Positions 26,938-37,600 of a DNA stretch of 64,000 nucleotides are shown piece by piece; within the stretch, counting starts at the first letter, position 1, and each line of letters starts with the position of its first letter. This DNA comes from Ancylobacter sp. SL191. Lineage in GTDB: Bacteria > Pseudomonadota > Alphaproteobacteria > Rhizobiales > Xanthobacteraceae. The stretch covers positions 1,364,001-1,428,000 of the forward strand of contig NZ_CP113056.1 of the NCBI RefSeq assembly GCF_026625645.1. The letters are read 5' to 3'. A program made the position numbers and the translations under genes. The notes beneath the pieces are model-generated. The model did no database searches and was not told the origin of the DNA. It saw nothing but the letters and a program-made list of their open reading frames with translations.

Positions 26938-27891
26938 CTAGCTGTCGAGCCCGACTATGGCGCGGGCGAAGTCGCGCGCGGCGAAGGGCTGGAGATCGTC
27001 AATGCCCTCGCCGACGCCGATCAGATGCACCGGCAGGCGGTGCTTGGCGGCGATCGCCACCAGAATGCCGCCGCGCGCCGTGCCGTCCAGCTTGGTCATG
27101 ACGAGGCCGGTGACGCCGGCGACGCGGGTGAACGCCTCGACCTGCGACAGCGCGTTCTGGCCGACCGTGGCGTCGAGCGTCAGCACCACCGCATGGGGCG
27201 CGCCTGGCTCCTGCTTCTTGATGACGCGCACCACCTTTTCCAGCTCGGCCATAAGCTCGGCGCGGTTCTGCAGGCGCCCGGCGGTGTCGATGATGAGCAC
27301 GTCCGCCCCGTCGGCGCGGGCCTTGGCGAGGCCGTCAAAGGCGACGCCGGCGGCGTCCGCGCCCGGCTCGCGCGACACGATGGTGGCGCCGGTGCGGTCG
27401 GCCCAGACTTTCAGCTGCTCGATGGCGGCGGCGCGGAAGGTGTCGCCGGCGGCCAGCACGACCTTCTTGCCCTGCGCGCGCAGCGTCGAGGCGAGCTTGC
27501 CGATAGTGGTGGTCTTGCCCGAGCCGTTGACGCCGACCATCAGCAGCACGAAGGGCTTGGAGGTGGTCTCGAAGCTCAGCGGCGTGGCGATGGGCGTCAG
27601 CACCGCCTCGATCTCGGCGGCGACGAGGGCGCGCACCTCTTCCGGGTCGATGCCCTTCTCATAGCGGCCTTTGCCGACGGCTTCGGCGATGCGGGCGCTG
27701 GTCTCGACGCCCAGATCGGCGCGGATGAGGATATCTTCGAGATCCTCCAGCGTCGTGGCGTCGAGCTTGCGCTTGGTGAAGAGGTCGGTGATCCCCGTGG
27801 AGAGGCTGGACGCGGTGCGGGTGAGCCCCTGTGTCAGCCGCTTCCAGAAGCCGGGGCGGGAGCCCGTCATGTCGTCAGGGGTGTCGTTCAT
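26938..27891 (-). CDS. ftsY: Signal recognition particle receptor
   Basis: This 317-aa SRP GTPase receptor docks ribosome-nascent-chain/SRP complexes at the membrane. The NG domain has the P-loop GVNGSGKTT at residues 120-128, DTAGRLQNR as G3, TKLDGTARGG as G4 and a terminal GVGEGIDDLQPF segment. The N-terminal acidic domain of the E. coli protein is almost absent, which is common in alphaproteobacteria. Its ATG overlaps the mtaB stop by 4 bp (ATGA), so it is translationally coupled in a dapF-mtaB-ftsY operon. Confidence 0.96.
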   Translation of the reverse strand: MNDTPDDMTGSRPGFWKRLTQGLTRTASSLSTGITDLFTKRKLDATTLEDLEDILIRADLGVETSARIAEAVGKGRYEKGIDPEEVRALVAAEIEAVLTPIATPLSFETTSKPFVLLMVGVNGSGKTTTIGKLASTLRAQGKKVVLAAGDTFRAAAIEQLKVWADRTGATIVSREPGADAAGVAFDGLAKARADGADVLIIDTAGRLQNRAELMAELEKVVRVIKKQEPGAPHAVVLTLDATVGQNALSQVEAFTRVAGVTGLVMTKLDGTARGGILVAIAAKHRLPVHLIGVGEGIDDLQPFAARDFARAIVGLDS

Positions 27892-29162
27892 GCGGCGAGC
27901 AGCCTTGTTCCGTCATGGCCGGCGATGCGCACGATGGCGCGCGCGCCGGGGGCGAGGGGGCGGGCGAGCCGCACAGGGGTGAAGCCGGGGGTGCGGGCGA
28001 TGCCGCCGCGCTCGGCGAGCACGTCGCGCAGCGTACCGATCTCGCCGGCGAGGTGACGGCGCAGCGCGTCCGCGCCCTTGGCGCGCAGCCGGGCGGCGCG
28101 CTCGCGTATCAGCGGGCCGGCCACTTGCGGCATGCGGGCGGCCGGCGTGCCCGGACGGGGCGAATAGGGGAAGACGTGCAGATGCGTCAGCCCGCACTCA
28201 TCCACGAGATCGAGCGAGGCGCGGAACTGCGTCTCCGTCTCGGTCGGGAAGCCGGCGATGAGATCGGCGCCGAACACCATGTCCGGCCGCAGCCGGCGCA
28301 TCTCGCCGCAGAAGCGGATGGCGTCGGCCCGCAGATGGCGGCGCTTCATGCGCTTGAGGATGAGGTCGTCGCCGGCCTGAAGCGAGAGGTGCAGATGCGG
28401 CATTAGCCGTTCTTCCTCGGCGAGGGCGCGGATGAGGTCGCCATCGGCCTCGATGGAATCGATGGAGGAGAGCCGCAGCCGGGGCAGGTCCGGGATATGC
28501 CGCAGCAGCGTGCGCACCAGAGCCCCGAGGCGCGGCGCGCCGGGCAGGTCAGCGCCATAGGAGGTGAGGTCGACGCCGGTGAGCACGACTTCGCCGAAGC
28601 CTTGCTCGGTGAGCGCACGCACCCGTTCCACCACCGCGCCCATCGGCACGGAGCGGGAATTTCCCCGTCCATAGGGGATGATGCAGAAGGTGCAGCGGTG
28701 ATCGCAGCCGGTCTGCACCTGGACGAAGGCGCGGCTATGGCCCTCGACGCTCTCGCCCGCGCCGTCGAGAAGGTGCGGCGCCATTTCGCGCACGCTCATG
28801 ATATCGCCGACCAGCGCCTTGGGGCTGTCACCAAGCCCGAAATCCAGCGCCGCGCGGGTCGCCTGCCAGGCGGCCGGCGACAGCTTTTCCTCATTGCCGA
28901 GCACGCGGTCGACTTCCGCCATGGCGGCGAAGTCGGCCGGGCGTGTCTGCGCCGCGCAGCCGGTGACGAGGATGCGGCGGGCGGGATCCTCGCGCTTCAG
29001 GCGGCGGATGGTCTGGCGTGCCTGGCTTACCGCTTCGCTGGTGACGGCGCAGGTATTCACCACCACGGCGCGCTCGACCCCCGCGTCGCGGGCGAGGGCC
29101 TTTACCGTCGCGGCATCCAGCGCGTTGAGGCGGCAGCCGAAGGAGACGACGTCCAGCGTCAT
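27888..29162 (-). CDS. mtaB: tRNA t6A37 methylthiotransferase MtaB
   Basis: This 424-aa radical-SAM enzyme adds a methylthio group to N6-threonylcarbamoyladenosine at position 37 of tRNAs. The N-terminal UPF0004 domain supplies Cys10, Cys38 and Cys69 for the auxiliary cluster. The radical-SAM cluster is CDHRCTFC (Cys153, Cys157, Cys160). A shortened TRAM-like end follows. It lies 13 bp after dapF and overlaps ftsY by 4 bp. The family is distinguished from MiaB and RimO by its N-terminus (VVSFGCRLNALDA). Confidence 0.94.
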   Translation of the reverse strand: MTLDVVSFGCRLNALDAATVKALARDAGVERAVVVNTCAVTSEAVSQARQTIRRLKREDPARRILVTGCAAQTRPADFAAMAEVDRVLGNEEKLSPAAWQATRAALDFGLGDSPKALVGDIMSVREMAPHLLDGAGESVEGHSRAFVQVQTGCDHRCTFCIIPYGRGNSRSVPMGAVVERVRALTEQGFGEVVLTGVDLTSYGADLPGAPRLGALVRTLLRHIPDLPRLRLSSIDSIEADGDLIRALAEEERLMPHLHLSLQAGDDLILKRMKRRHLRADAIRFCGEMRRLRPDMVFGADLIAGFPTETETQFRASLDLVDECGLTHLHVFPYSPRPGTPAARMPQVAGPLIRERAARLRAKGADALRRHLAGEIGTLRDVLAERGGIARTPGFTPVRLARPLAPGARAIVRIAGHDGTRLLAA

Positions 29163-29175
29163 GATCGCACCCGCC

Positions 29176-30042
29176 TCACCCGGCGGTCGCGCCCAGCATG
29201 GCGGCGGTGAGACGGCCCTCGAACTCGAATTCGGCCGGGCCGGTCATCAGCATGTGGTCGTCATCGCGCCAGTCGATGACGAGATCGCCACCGGGGAGCG
29301 TGATGGTGACGCGCCGGCCGGTCATGCCGTTGCGGGCGGCGGCGACGGCGGTGGCGCAGGCGGCGGTGCCGCAGGCGCGGGTGAGGCCGACACCGCGCTC
29401 CCAGACCTTCAGCCGGATATGGTCGGGCCCGACCAGCTGCGCCAGCGAGATATTGGCGCGTTCGGGGAAGATCGGGTGATGTTCCAGCTCCGGGCCGTAA
29501 GAGCTGAGGTCGACAGCGTCGACGTCATCGACCCAGAAGATGGCGTGCGGGTTGCCGACATTGGCGACGGACGGGCCGCGCAGCACCGGCGCCTCATGTG
29601 GGCCAGCCTGAAGCTCGATGGCGCGGGTGTCGTCCACCGGGCCGGCGAGCGGGATGTCGTGCCAGCCGAAGCGCGGCACGCCCATGTCAACGGTCACCGT
29701 CTCCCCGCTCACGCGGCAGTCGAGCGGGCCGGCGACGCTCTCGAAGACCAGATGGTCCGCGCCGGTGCGGCCGGCCTCATAGAGCGCGATGCAGCGCGTG
29801 CCATTGCCGCAGGCGCCGGATTCCGAGCCGTCCGCATTGATGATGCGCACGAAGGCGCTCGTGCCCTCGGTCTTCGGCGGGTAGAGCGCCATGATCTGGT
29901 CGAACGGCACCACGTCGGGCCGGGCGATGGCGCGCGCTTCTTGCGGCGGCACCGCGACCGGCGCGTCGCGCAGGTCCAGCACCACGATCTCGTTGCCGAG
30001 GCCGTTCATCTTCACGAAGGGGCGGTTGTCGAGCGCGGGCAT
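29176..30042 (-). CDS. dapF: Diaminopimelate epimerase
   Basis: This 288-aa epimerase converts LL- to meso-diaminopimelate for lysine and peptidoglycan synthesis. The two catalytic cysteines are Cys78 in [11 protein letters not shown] and Cys224 in [14 protein letters not shown]. The N-terminal [15 protein letters not shown] is typical. It is the first gene of a dapF-mtaB-ftsY operon, a common alphaproteobacterial arrangement. The 208-bp gap upstream (30043-30250) is shared with the divergent exported GyrI-like gene, and I see no distinctive motif in it. Confidence 0.96.
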   Translation of the reverse strand: MPALDNRPFVKMNGLGNEIVVLDLRDAPVAVPPQEARAIARPDVVPFDQIMALYPPKTEGTSAFVRIINADGSESGACGNGTRCIALYEAGRTGADHLVFESVAGPLDCRVSGETVTVDMGVPRFGWHDIPLAGPVDDTRAIELQAGPHEAPVLRGPSVANVGNPHAIFWVDDVDAVDLSSYGPELEHHPIFPERANISLAQLVGPDHIRLKVWERGVGLTRACGTAACATAVAAARNGMTGRRVTITLPGGDLVIDWRDDDHMLMTGPAEFEFEGRLTAAMLGATAG

Positions 30043-30250
30043 GGGGCCGGTCAGCGTCTGTGGACGGAGTGCCGCTCTTATATGGCCAAGCGCCGGGAAA
30101 TGGCCAGCGGCAATGCCCGCATCGGGGGCGCGCGGGCCGGTGCGGCGAAACGGCCACGTTTGCGCGCGACATGATCCCGGCGCCGTTGCGCCCGTCGCGG
30201 AGCGGGGGCGGGGATGCTAGAAGGAGGGGCCCTCGCGCCCCGGTGATCCG

Positions 30251-30964
30251 ATGACGTTCTCGCCTCTGTCCGCCCGCGCCCGGCCGTGCTGGCTCGTCTC
30301 GACGCTGGCGGTGCTACTGGTGCTCATTCTGGCCTCGGCGCCGCTCGCACCGCTGCAGGCGCAGAGCCCCGCGCCGCCAGCGAACGGCGGGACCGACAGC
30401 GCGCCGCTCGACGATGACGACATGGTCGCCCCGCCGGTGATCGATCCCAAATCGGTGGAGACGCAGGCCGTCGCCCCGGAGGACGATCCGCTGAAGCGGC
30501 CCGACGGCTTCGGCGACCTCGCCGAGCTCAAGCCCGTGCCGGTGCTGATGAAGGCGGCCAAGAGCGGCTGGGACGACGCCTTCGCCAGCATTGTCGCGAC
30601 GCTCAGGCAGGTCGACGCGGAAATGACCCGGCTCGGCCTCAAGCCCCATGGCGCGCCCTTCGTCATCTACACCGCGACGGGCGAGGAGAGCTTCGACTAT
30701 GAGGTCGCCGTTCCCTTTGACGGGGCGACGACGGAAAAGCCCGGCAATGGCGTGGTGTTCTCCGCCTCGCCCGCCGGCAAGGCGCTGCGCTTCACCCATC
30801 GCGGACCCTATGACGCCATGGACCCGACCTATGAGCAGATCGCCAACCTGCTCGACGCCAAGGATCTGGAAGCGCAGGATCTCTATGTCGAGGAATACCG
30901 CTCCGACCCCCGCACAACGTCGCCGGACGATCTGGTGATCGACATCTGGGTGCCGCTGAAGTGA
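30251..30964 (+). CDS. Exported GyrI-like small-molecule-binding domain protein
   Basis: This 237-aa protein has an N-terminal signal peptide or anchor (about residues 13-38, WLVSTLAVLLVLILASAPLA). A Pro/Asp-rich linker follows, with a C-terminal domain of about 150 residues. That domain resembles the GyrI-like fold: ESFDYEVAVPFDG, GKALRFTHRGPYDAMDPTYE, and the final DLVIDIWVPLK strand. GyrI-like domains bind small ligands and are usually cytosolic or fused to AraC regulators, so export is unusual. It stands alone between the divergent dapF operon and a repeat block. The function is unknown. Confidence 0.82.
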   Translation: MTFSPLSARARPCWLVSTLAVLLVLILASAPLAPLQAQSPAPPANGGTDSAPLDDDDMVAPPVIDPKSVETQAVAPEDDPLKRPDGFGDLAELKPVPVLMKAAKSGWDDAFASIVATLRQVDAEMTRLGLKPHGAPFVIYTATGEESFDYEVAVPFDGATTEKPGNGVVFSASPAGKALRFTHRGPYDAMDPTYEQIANLLDAKDLEAQDLYVEEYRSDPRTTSPDDLVIDIWVPLK

Positions 30965-30986
30965 GGCACCGCGGTGGTTCCTCGCG

Positions 30987-31215
30987 ACGTCATGGCCGGG
31001 CTTGACCCGGCCATCCACGTCTTCCTTTTCCCATGCGCCGGTTGAAGTCGTGGATGCCCGGGGCAAGCCCGGGCATGACGCACGAGGCCGAAGGGCTTTG
31101 CGCTGGGCCCCGGATCATCGGTGCGCATGCGCGCACCTCGTCCGGGGAACGAAGCCAGGTGGGTCTTCCGTGCCCCGGACCAGCCGCGCGAAGCGTGGCG
31201 CCGATCCGGGGCCCA
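30987..31215. repeat. Cluster of three palindromic elements
   Basis: The 380-bp gene-free stretch 30965-31344 holds two GGCCGG/CCCGGG-type units at 30987-31020 and 31046-31080. It also holds a larger element at 31104-31215 bounded by perfect 13-bp inverted repeats, TGGGCCCCGGATC and GATCCGGGGCCCA, with an inner CGTCCGGGG...CCCCGGAC pair. The large element shares sequence with 8440-8564. The remaining 130 bp should contain the rlmN promoter. Confidence 0.8.
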
Positions 31216-31344
31216 GGGGAAACTCTTCGGCATTCTTGCTGTTGCCGCCCATTGCGCGCCGCACAGCCACCCCGCGCGGGGCGCAGTCGCCATGCGGGCT
31301 CCCCTGTGCTATGAGGCGCGCAAACGGACACCTTCGATAAAGCC

Positions 31345-32601
31345 ATGAACCTGATCGATACCACAGCGGCCCAAGCCGCCGGGGCAGCTGTTGCTGGGGC
31401 CTCTACCGGCGTCGCGCCGATGGCCGTTGCGGCCGCCCCCGCCAAGCGCTCCCTCGCCGGGCTCGACCGCGCCGGCCTTGGCGCCGCGCTTGCCGAAATC
31501 GGCGTGCCCGAGCGCGAGCGCAAGATGCGCGTCGCCCAGCTCTGGCACTGGATCTATCTGCGCGGCATCACCTCCTTCGACGACATGACCAATGTCGGCA
31601 AGGGCCTGCGCACCCAGCTCGCCGACGCCTTCACGCTCGCCCGGCCGGAAGTGGTGGTCGAGCAGGTGTCGAATGACGGCACCCGCAAATGGCTGCTGCG
31701 CCTGCCCCCCGACATCGCCGGCGACAAGCCGCATGATGTGGAGATGGTCTACATCCCCGAGAGCGACCGCGGCACGCTCTGCGTCTCCTCTCAGGTCGGC
31801 TGCACGCTCAACTGCTCCTTCTGCCACACCGGCACGCAGCGCCTCGTGCGCAACCTCACGAGCGCCGAGATCATCGCGCAGGTGATGGTGGCGCGCGACC
31901 GGCTCGGCGACTATCCCGGCATGGCCCGCGCGGTCGGCCCCGGCCTGCCGACCGAAGGCGACCGGCTGGTGACCAATATCGTCTTCATGGGCATGGGCGA
32001 GCCGCTCTATGCCTATGACTCGGTGGCGACCTCCATCGAGGTGCTGGCCGATGGCGAGGGCCTCGGTATCGGCAAGCGGCGCATCACCGTCTCCACCTCC
32101 GGCGTGGTGCCGGAGATCGAAAAGCTCGGCCGCGAGGTCGGGCCGATGCTCGCCATCTCGCTGCACGCGGTGCGCGACGAGCTGCGCGACGTGCTGGTGC
32201 CGATCAACAAGAAGTACCCGCTGAAGGAGTTGCTGGAGGCCTGCCGGACCTATCCGCCGGCGTCCAACGCCAAGCGCATCACCTTCGAATACGTCATGCT
32301 CAAGGGCGTGAACGATTCACCGGCCGACGCCAAGGCGCTGGTGAAGCTGCTCGCCGGCATTCCCGCCAAGATCAACCTGATCCCGTTCAACCCGTGGCCG
32401 GGCACCAAATATGAGTGCTCGGACTGGGAGACGATCGAGACCTTCTCCGACATCGTGTTCCGCGCCGGCTATTCGAGCCCGGTGCGCACGCCGCGCGGGC
32501 GTGACATCCTCGCCGCCTGCGGCCAGCTCAAGAGCGAGACCGAGAAGCTGACCGCCCGCGAGCGCCTCGCCTTGCGCGCCATGGCGGCGGCGGCGGAATA
32601 G
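31345..32601 (+). CDS. rlmN: Dual-specificity 23S rRNA A2503 / tRNA A37 C2-methyltransferase
   Basis: This 418-aa radical-SAM methyltransferase has the CxxxCxxC cluster motif CTLNCSFC (Cys153, Cys157, Cys160). The cysteine in ILAACGQL near the C-terminus (Cys392) is the resolving/methyl-carrying residue in the family. [11 protein letters not shown] and [13 protein letters not shown] are characteristic. An Ala-rich N-terminal extension of about 35 residues precedes the conserved domain, so a later start is possible. It is followed 9 bp later by a small membrane protein gene. Confidence 0.95.
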   Translation: MNLIDTTAAQAAGAAVAGASTGVAPMAVAAAPAKRSLAGLDRAGLGAALAEIGVPERERKMRVAQLWHWIYLRGITSFDDMTNVGKGLRTQLADAFTLARPEVVVEQVSNDGTRKWLLRLPPDIAGDKPHDVEMVYIPESDRGTLCVSSQVGCTLNCSFCHTGTQRLVRNLTSAEIIAQVMVARDRLGDYPGMARAVGPGLPTEGDRLVTNIVFMGMGEPLYAYDSVATSIEVLADGEGLGIGKRRITVSTSGVVPEIEKLGREVGPMLAISLHAVRDELRDVLVPINKKYPLKELLEACRTYPPASNAKRITFEYVMLKGVNDSPADAKALVKLLAGIPAKINLIPFNPWPGTKYECSDWETIETFSDIVFRAGYSSPVRTPRGRDILAACGQLKSETEKLTARERLALRAMAAAAE

Positions 32602-32610
32602 GCGGAGCTC

Positions 32611-33126
32611 ATGGATTCGCTGCTGCGGCTGTTGCTGCGCCTCGTCCTCGTGCCGCTCGGCGGCGTTGTCGGCATGACGGCGGCGCTGGTCGTCATCATG
32701 GTCGGCTACTGGCAGCTGGGCGATGTGCTCTCCGGTTCGCCCGAGGTGGAGTTCCTCGCGCTGATGGAGGCTCTCTCGGCCGCCGCCTTCGTGATGATGG
32801 CGATCGTGCTGGTGATGGGCGGCATCGCGCTGATCGGCATCTTGTTCGCCGAAGCCTTCGCCGTGCGCTCGTGGATCTTCCACACCGCCAATGGCGCGGT
32901 CTCGGCCTGGATCGCGGCGCAGATATTCCCGCCCTTCCCGGATACGCCGGTGCCGTTTGACGGGCTGCTCTACATCATCGGCGCGGGGCTGGCTGGCGGT
33001 CTCGCCTATTGGGCGGTGGCGGGCTGGAGCGCCGGCTTCTGGAAACCGCTCGGGCGCGCCTATCCGGTTGCCTCGCCGCACGATGTTTCCGGCGCCCCGC
33101 CCCCGCGCATCCCGCCGCAGGACTGA
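32611..33126 (+). CDS. Small integral membrane protein, unknown function
   Basis: This 171-aa hydrophobic protein has about four transmembrane segments (about residues 10-35, 50-80, 85-100 and 108-130) and a proline-rich C-terminal tail ([11 protein letters not shown]). I do not recognise a family. It starts 9 bp after rlmN on the same strand and is probably cotranscribed. The 124-bp gap that follows carries the argG promoter. Confidence 0.8.
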   Translation: MDSLLRLLLRLVLVPLGGVVGMTAALVVIMVGYWQLGDVLSGSPEVEFLALMEALSAAAFVMMAIVLVMGGIALIGILFAEAFAVRSWIFHTANGAVSAWIAAQIFPPFPDTPVPFDGLLYIIGAGLAGGLAYWAVAGWSAGFWKPLGRAYPVASPHDVSGAPPPRIPPQD

Positions 33127-33173
33127 GACCGGCGGCTTGCCCCTGCTAGGCCGCCGCTCCCGGCGCGCGGTAC

Positions 33174-33201
33174 TTGCGCGCGGGCGCGCCATGCCTATAG
33201 T
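33174..33201 (+). promoter_or_regulatory. Candidate argG promoter
   Basis: TTGCGC (33174-33179) and TATAGT (33196-33201) are separated by 16 bp, and the -10 box is 50 bp upstream of the argG ATG. The -35 box is a moderate match. The spacing and the isolated TATA-like hexamer in GC-rich DNA support a sigma-70 promoter. Confidence 0.5.
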
Positions 33202-33250
33202 CCGCGCGCCTTTAAAGCTCATGCCTCTCTCTCGTGCGGAATCCTTCGAC

Positions 33251-34477
<1,227 letters not shown>

Positions 34478-34521
34478 GATCCCGGCACGCCGGCTGATCG
34501 CTCCGCGCGTCACCTAAAAAC

Positions 34522-34552
34522 AAACCGCCCCGCAGCGATGCGGGGCGGTTTT
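34522..34552. terminator. Rho-independent terminator after argG (bidirectional)
   Basis: AAACCGCCCCGC (34522-34533) pairs perfectly with GCGGGGCGGTTT (34540-34551) around a 6-nt loop, giving a 12-bp stem with an A-run on one side and a T-run on the other. It separates the convergent argG and autotransporter genes and can serve both. Confidence 0.9.
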
Positions 34553-34619
34553 CGTTTGCAGGGTTGGTGAGGAGAGGGCGAAGAACTCTCCCTCAGAACC
34601 CCCTCCCTCAGACCCCCCC

Positions 34620-37600
34620 TCAGAACCGGATGCTCAACCGTGCGTTGACGCCGTTCTCGCTGACGCCGTCGCCATACTGGCCGGTATAGGCGATGCCCAG
34701 CGTCGCGGTGGCGCTGATCAGCATGTCGAGCCCGGCCTCGATCACCGCCGCGTCCTCGGCGATCGGCGCGCCGGTGACGGTGAAGGCGTCGGAGCCCGCA
34801 AAGGCCTGCGTCACCGTCGGGTCGATGTCGCCGAAAGCATGGCGCCAGCCCAGCGCGCCGCGCAGCGTCGCCGCCGTCGAGCCGAAGGCGATCTCCTTGG
34901 CAAGGCGCACGCCCAGCGTGGTGAAGGTCGTGTCCATGGTCTGCGAGTCGCCCGTTAAGGCTGCCGCGCCGCCCTCTTCCGTGTAGCCGTCCTGGTGCAG
35001 GCTGACATAAGAGAGGTTGGCGAAGGGCTCGAAGGCGATGCCGGCGGCGTCGATGCGGTAGCCGAGTTCGCCGAAGGCCTGCACCGTCCCGGCGTCATAA
35101 TCCGCCGACAGGCTGTCGGAATAGCCGGTGAAGGCGACGCTGCGGTTGGTCGAGATGTCCTGCCACGTATAGGCGAGGCCGGTGCGCAGCGCGAGCGGCC
35201 CCCATTCGTTACCGCCATAGACGCCGATGTGCCAGTTGTCGCTCGAGCCGGAGGAGTTGCGGCCCGAGATGGAGAAGTCGGTGTAGCTGTAGCCGCCGGC
35301 GACGCCCACGCGCCAGCCCTCGCCGACCCGCGTGTCGGCGCCGATCAGGAAGCCGCCGGTGGAATCGGAGACGCCGGCGGCGTTGGAATTGCCGTCCATC
35401 TCGCCCCAATTGCCGAAGGCGGTCGACCACAGCGCGAAGCGTTCCACCGGCGCGAGCGCCGGGGCCGCCTTGACCGGCATGCTCATGTCAGCCGCGACCT
35501 TGATCGGCGACGGCGCCGCATAGGCCAGCGCGCCCGAGGACGTCTCGACCACATTGACCACCGTGCCGGCGGAGGCCCCGACGCCACCCTGCGCCGCCCG
35601 CAGCCGGTCATTCAGCGCGCCGCGAATGAGCGAGGACTGTTCCATGAACAGGCTCTGCGTCGAGGCATGCACCTCGCCGGAGAGCTGGTCATAGGCCCAT
35701 TGCGCCTCGCCGGCCGAGGTGAGGAACAGGAGCGAATTGTACAGCGCGAGCGAGGCCCCGCTCTGCGGCAGCGTGCCCAGCGCCGCCGAGGTGGCGATCT
35801 GGTTCGGCGTCACCGCGACGCTGGTGAAGGCATCGGGCGAGGCCACGGCGATGACGACAGTCACCCCGGTGGCGAATTCCTCGGCCTGCGCCCGCAGGAA
35901 GATCGAGGTCGTCGTCACCTCGCTGAAGGAGCCGCTGACACCTCCCGCCGCCTCCAGGATGGTGTAGCTCTGGCCGCTGACATAGCTCACCTCCGGGTCG
36001 AGCGCGACGAGGTTCAGCGTGGCGCCGTTCAGGGTGATCTGGCCGGTGGCCGAGATGAGGTCGCTCGTCCCGTCGCCCGCCAGCTCCACCTGATAGGTCG
36101 AGCCGGTCAGGAAGGTGACGTCGCCGGTGACGTGAATGGTGCCGATGGAGTTGCCGGGCGACAGCGTGCCGCCGCTGGCGACGGTGACCGAGCCGGTGGT
36201 GCCGATGCCGCCCAGCGTCGCGCCGTCGGCGACGAAGACCGCGCCGGCGATGCTCGCACCGGCATGGCTGGAATCGCCGACCACCAGCTTGCCGTCGGCC
36301 ACGGTGACGAGGCCGTCGAAGCTGGACACGCCGTTCAGCGTCAGCGTGGCGTCGCCCTGCTTGGTGAAGCTGCCCGTGCCGGTGATGGCACCGGCATAGA
36401 CGCTGGCCACGTCCAGGTTCGTGGTGAGAAGCTGGTTGCCGAGGGCGAGCGTCGCGCCGGTGGCGGTGCCGGAGAGCGCGCCGATGGTGATGGGATTTGC
36501 GGCGTCGGAGATGTCGAACACGGCGGTGTCGCCGTTGAGGGCCAGCGCGCCGCTGCTGGCGAGCGCGCCATTGCCGGCGAGAGCCAGGGTGCCGGCGAGG
36601 ATGGTCGTGCCGCCCGTATAGTCGCTGACCCCGGTGAGGGTCTGCGTCGTCGTGCTATCGACAATGAGCGCGCCGGTGCCGGTGATGGTGCCCGCGAAAT
36701 TCGCCGGACCCGCGCCGCCCAGCGTCAGGCTGCCGCCATCGATCAGCACGGTGGCGAGTCCGTCGCCGCTGTTCTGCAACCCGGCGACGGTGACATTGAC
36801 ATCGTCGATGGTGAGCTGCGCGCCATCGGCGAGGATGACCAGGTTGCTCGCCGAAGCGGCGGCATCATTGGCCAGCACCAGCGTGCCGGCGGTCACGCCG
36901 ATATAGCCGGTGAAATTGTTGACGCCGCTGAGGATCTGCGTGCCCGTCCCCATTTGCAGCACCGAGCCGAGCAGGCTCAGCCCGCCGCCGCCGGTGATCG
37001 AGCCGGCATAGTCATAGGTGCCGCTGTCGGCCATCAGGTGGATTGACCCGGCCAGCACCAGCGACACCTCGCTGCCAGCGACGCCGTTGAGGCCGTAGAC
37101 ATTGGTGGCGATGTTGTTGAGCTCCAGCACCGCCGTGCTGCCGGAGAGATTGACCGCGCCGGTGCCGAGCGCGTCGGCATTGGTCACTTCCAGCGTGCCG
37201 GCCGCGATCTCGGTGCCACCGGAATGGGTATTGGCGCCGGTGAGGGTGAGCGTGCCCGCGCCCTCCTTCACCAGCGCGCCGGTGCCGGTGAAAACGCCGC
37301 CAATGCTGATATCGAAGCCGTTGCTGTCGATCGTGCCGCCGCCCGCCTCCAGCGTGACGCTGCCGGTGAGGAAGCCCGACATGAAGTTGGCGTTGGTCTT
37401 GTTCGCACGCAGCACGCCGCCATCAAGGTTCATGGTCGACACGCCGCCGTAGCGCGCGAAGCCATCCGTCGCCAGCACGCCGCTCCCGTTGGTCGCGTCG
37501 CCGGAGATATTGATGACGTTGGTGGTGAAGCCGTCGCCGTAGAACCAGAAATCGCCCGTACTTAGCGTGGCGCCGGCCTCGATGTTGAGCGTGTTGTCGC

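Noticed and set aside
34995-37046. 683-residue plus-strand frame inside the autotransporter
   Set aside because: It is antisense to PATR repeats and the beta-barrel. Its repetitive AGDG-type sequence mirrors the repeats of the real gene.
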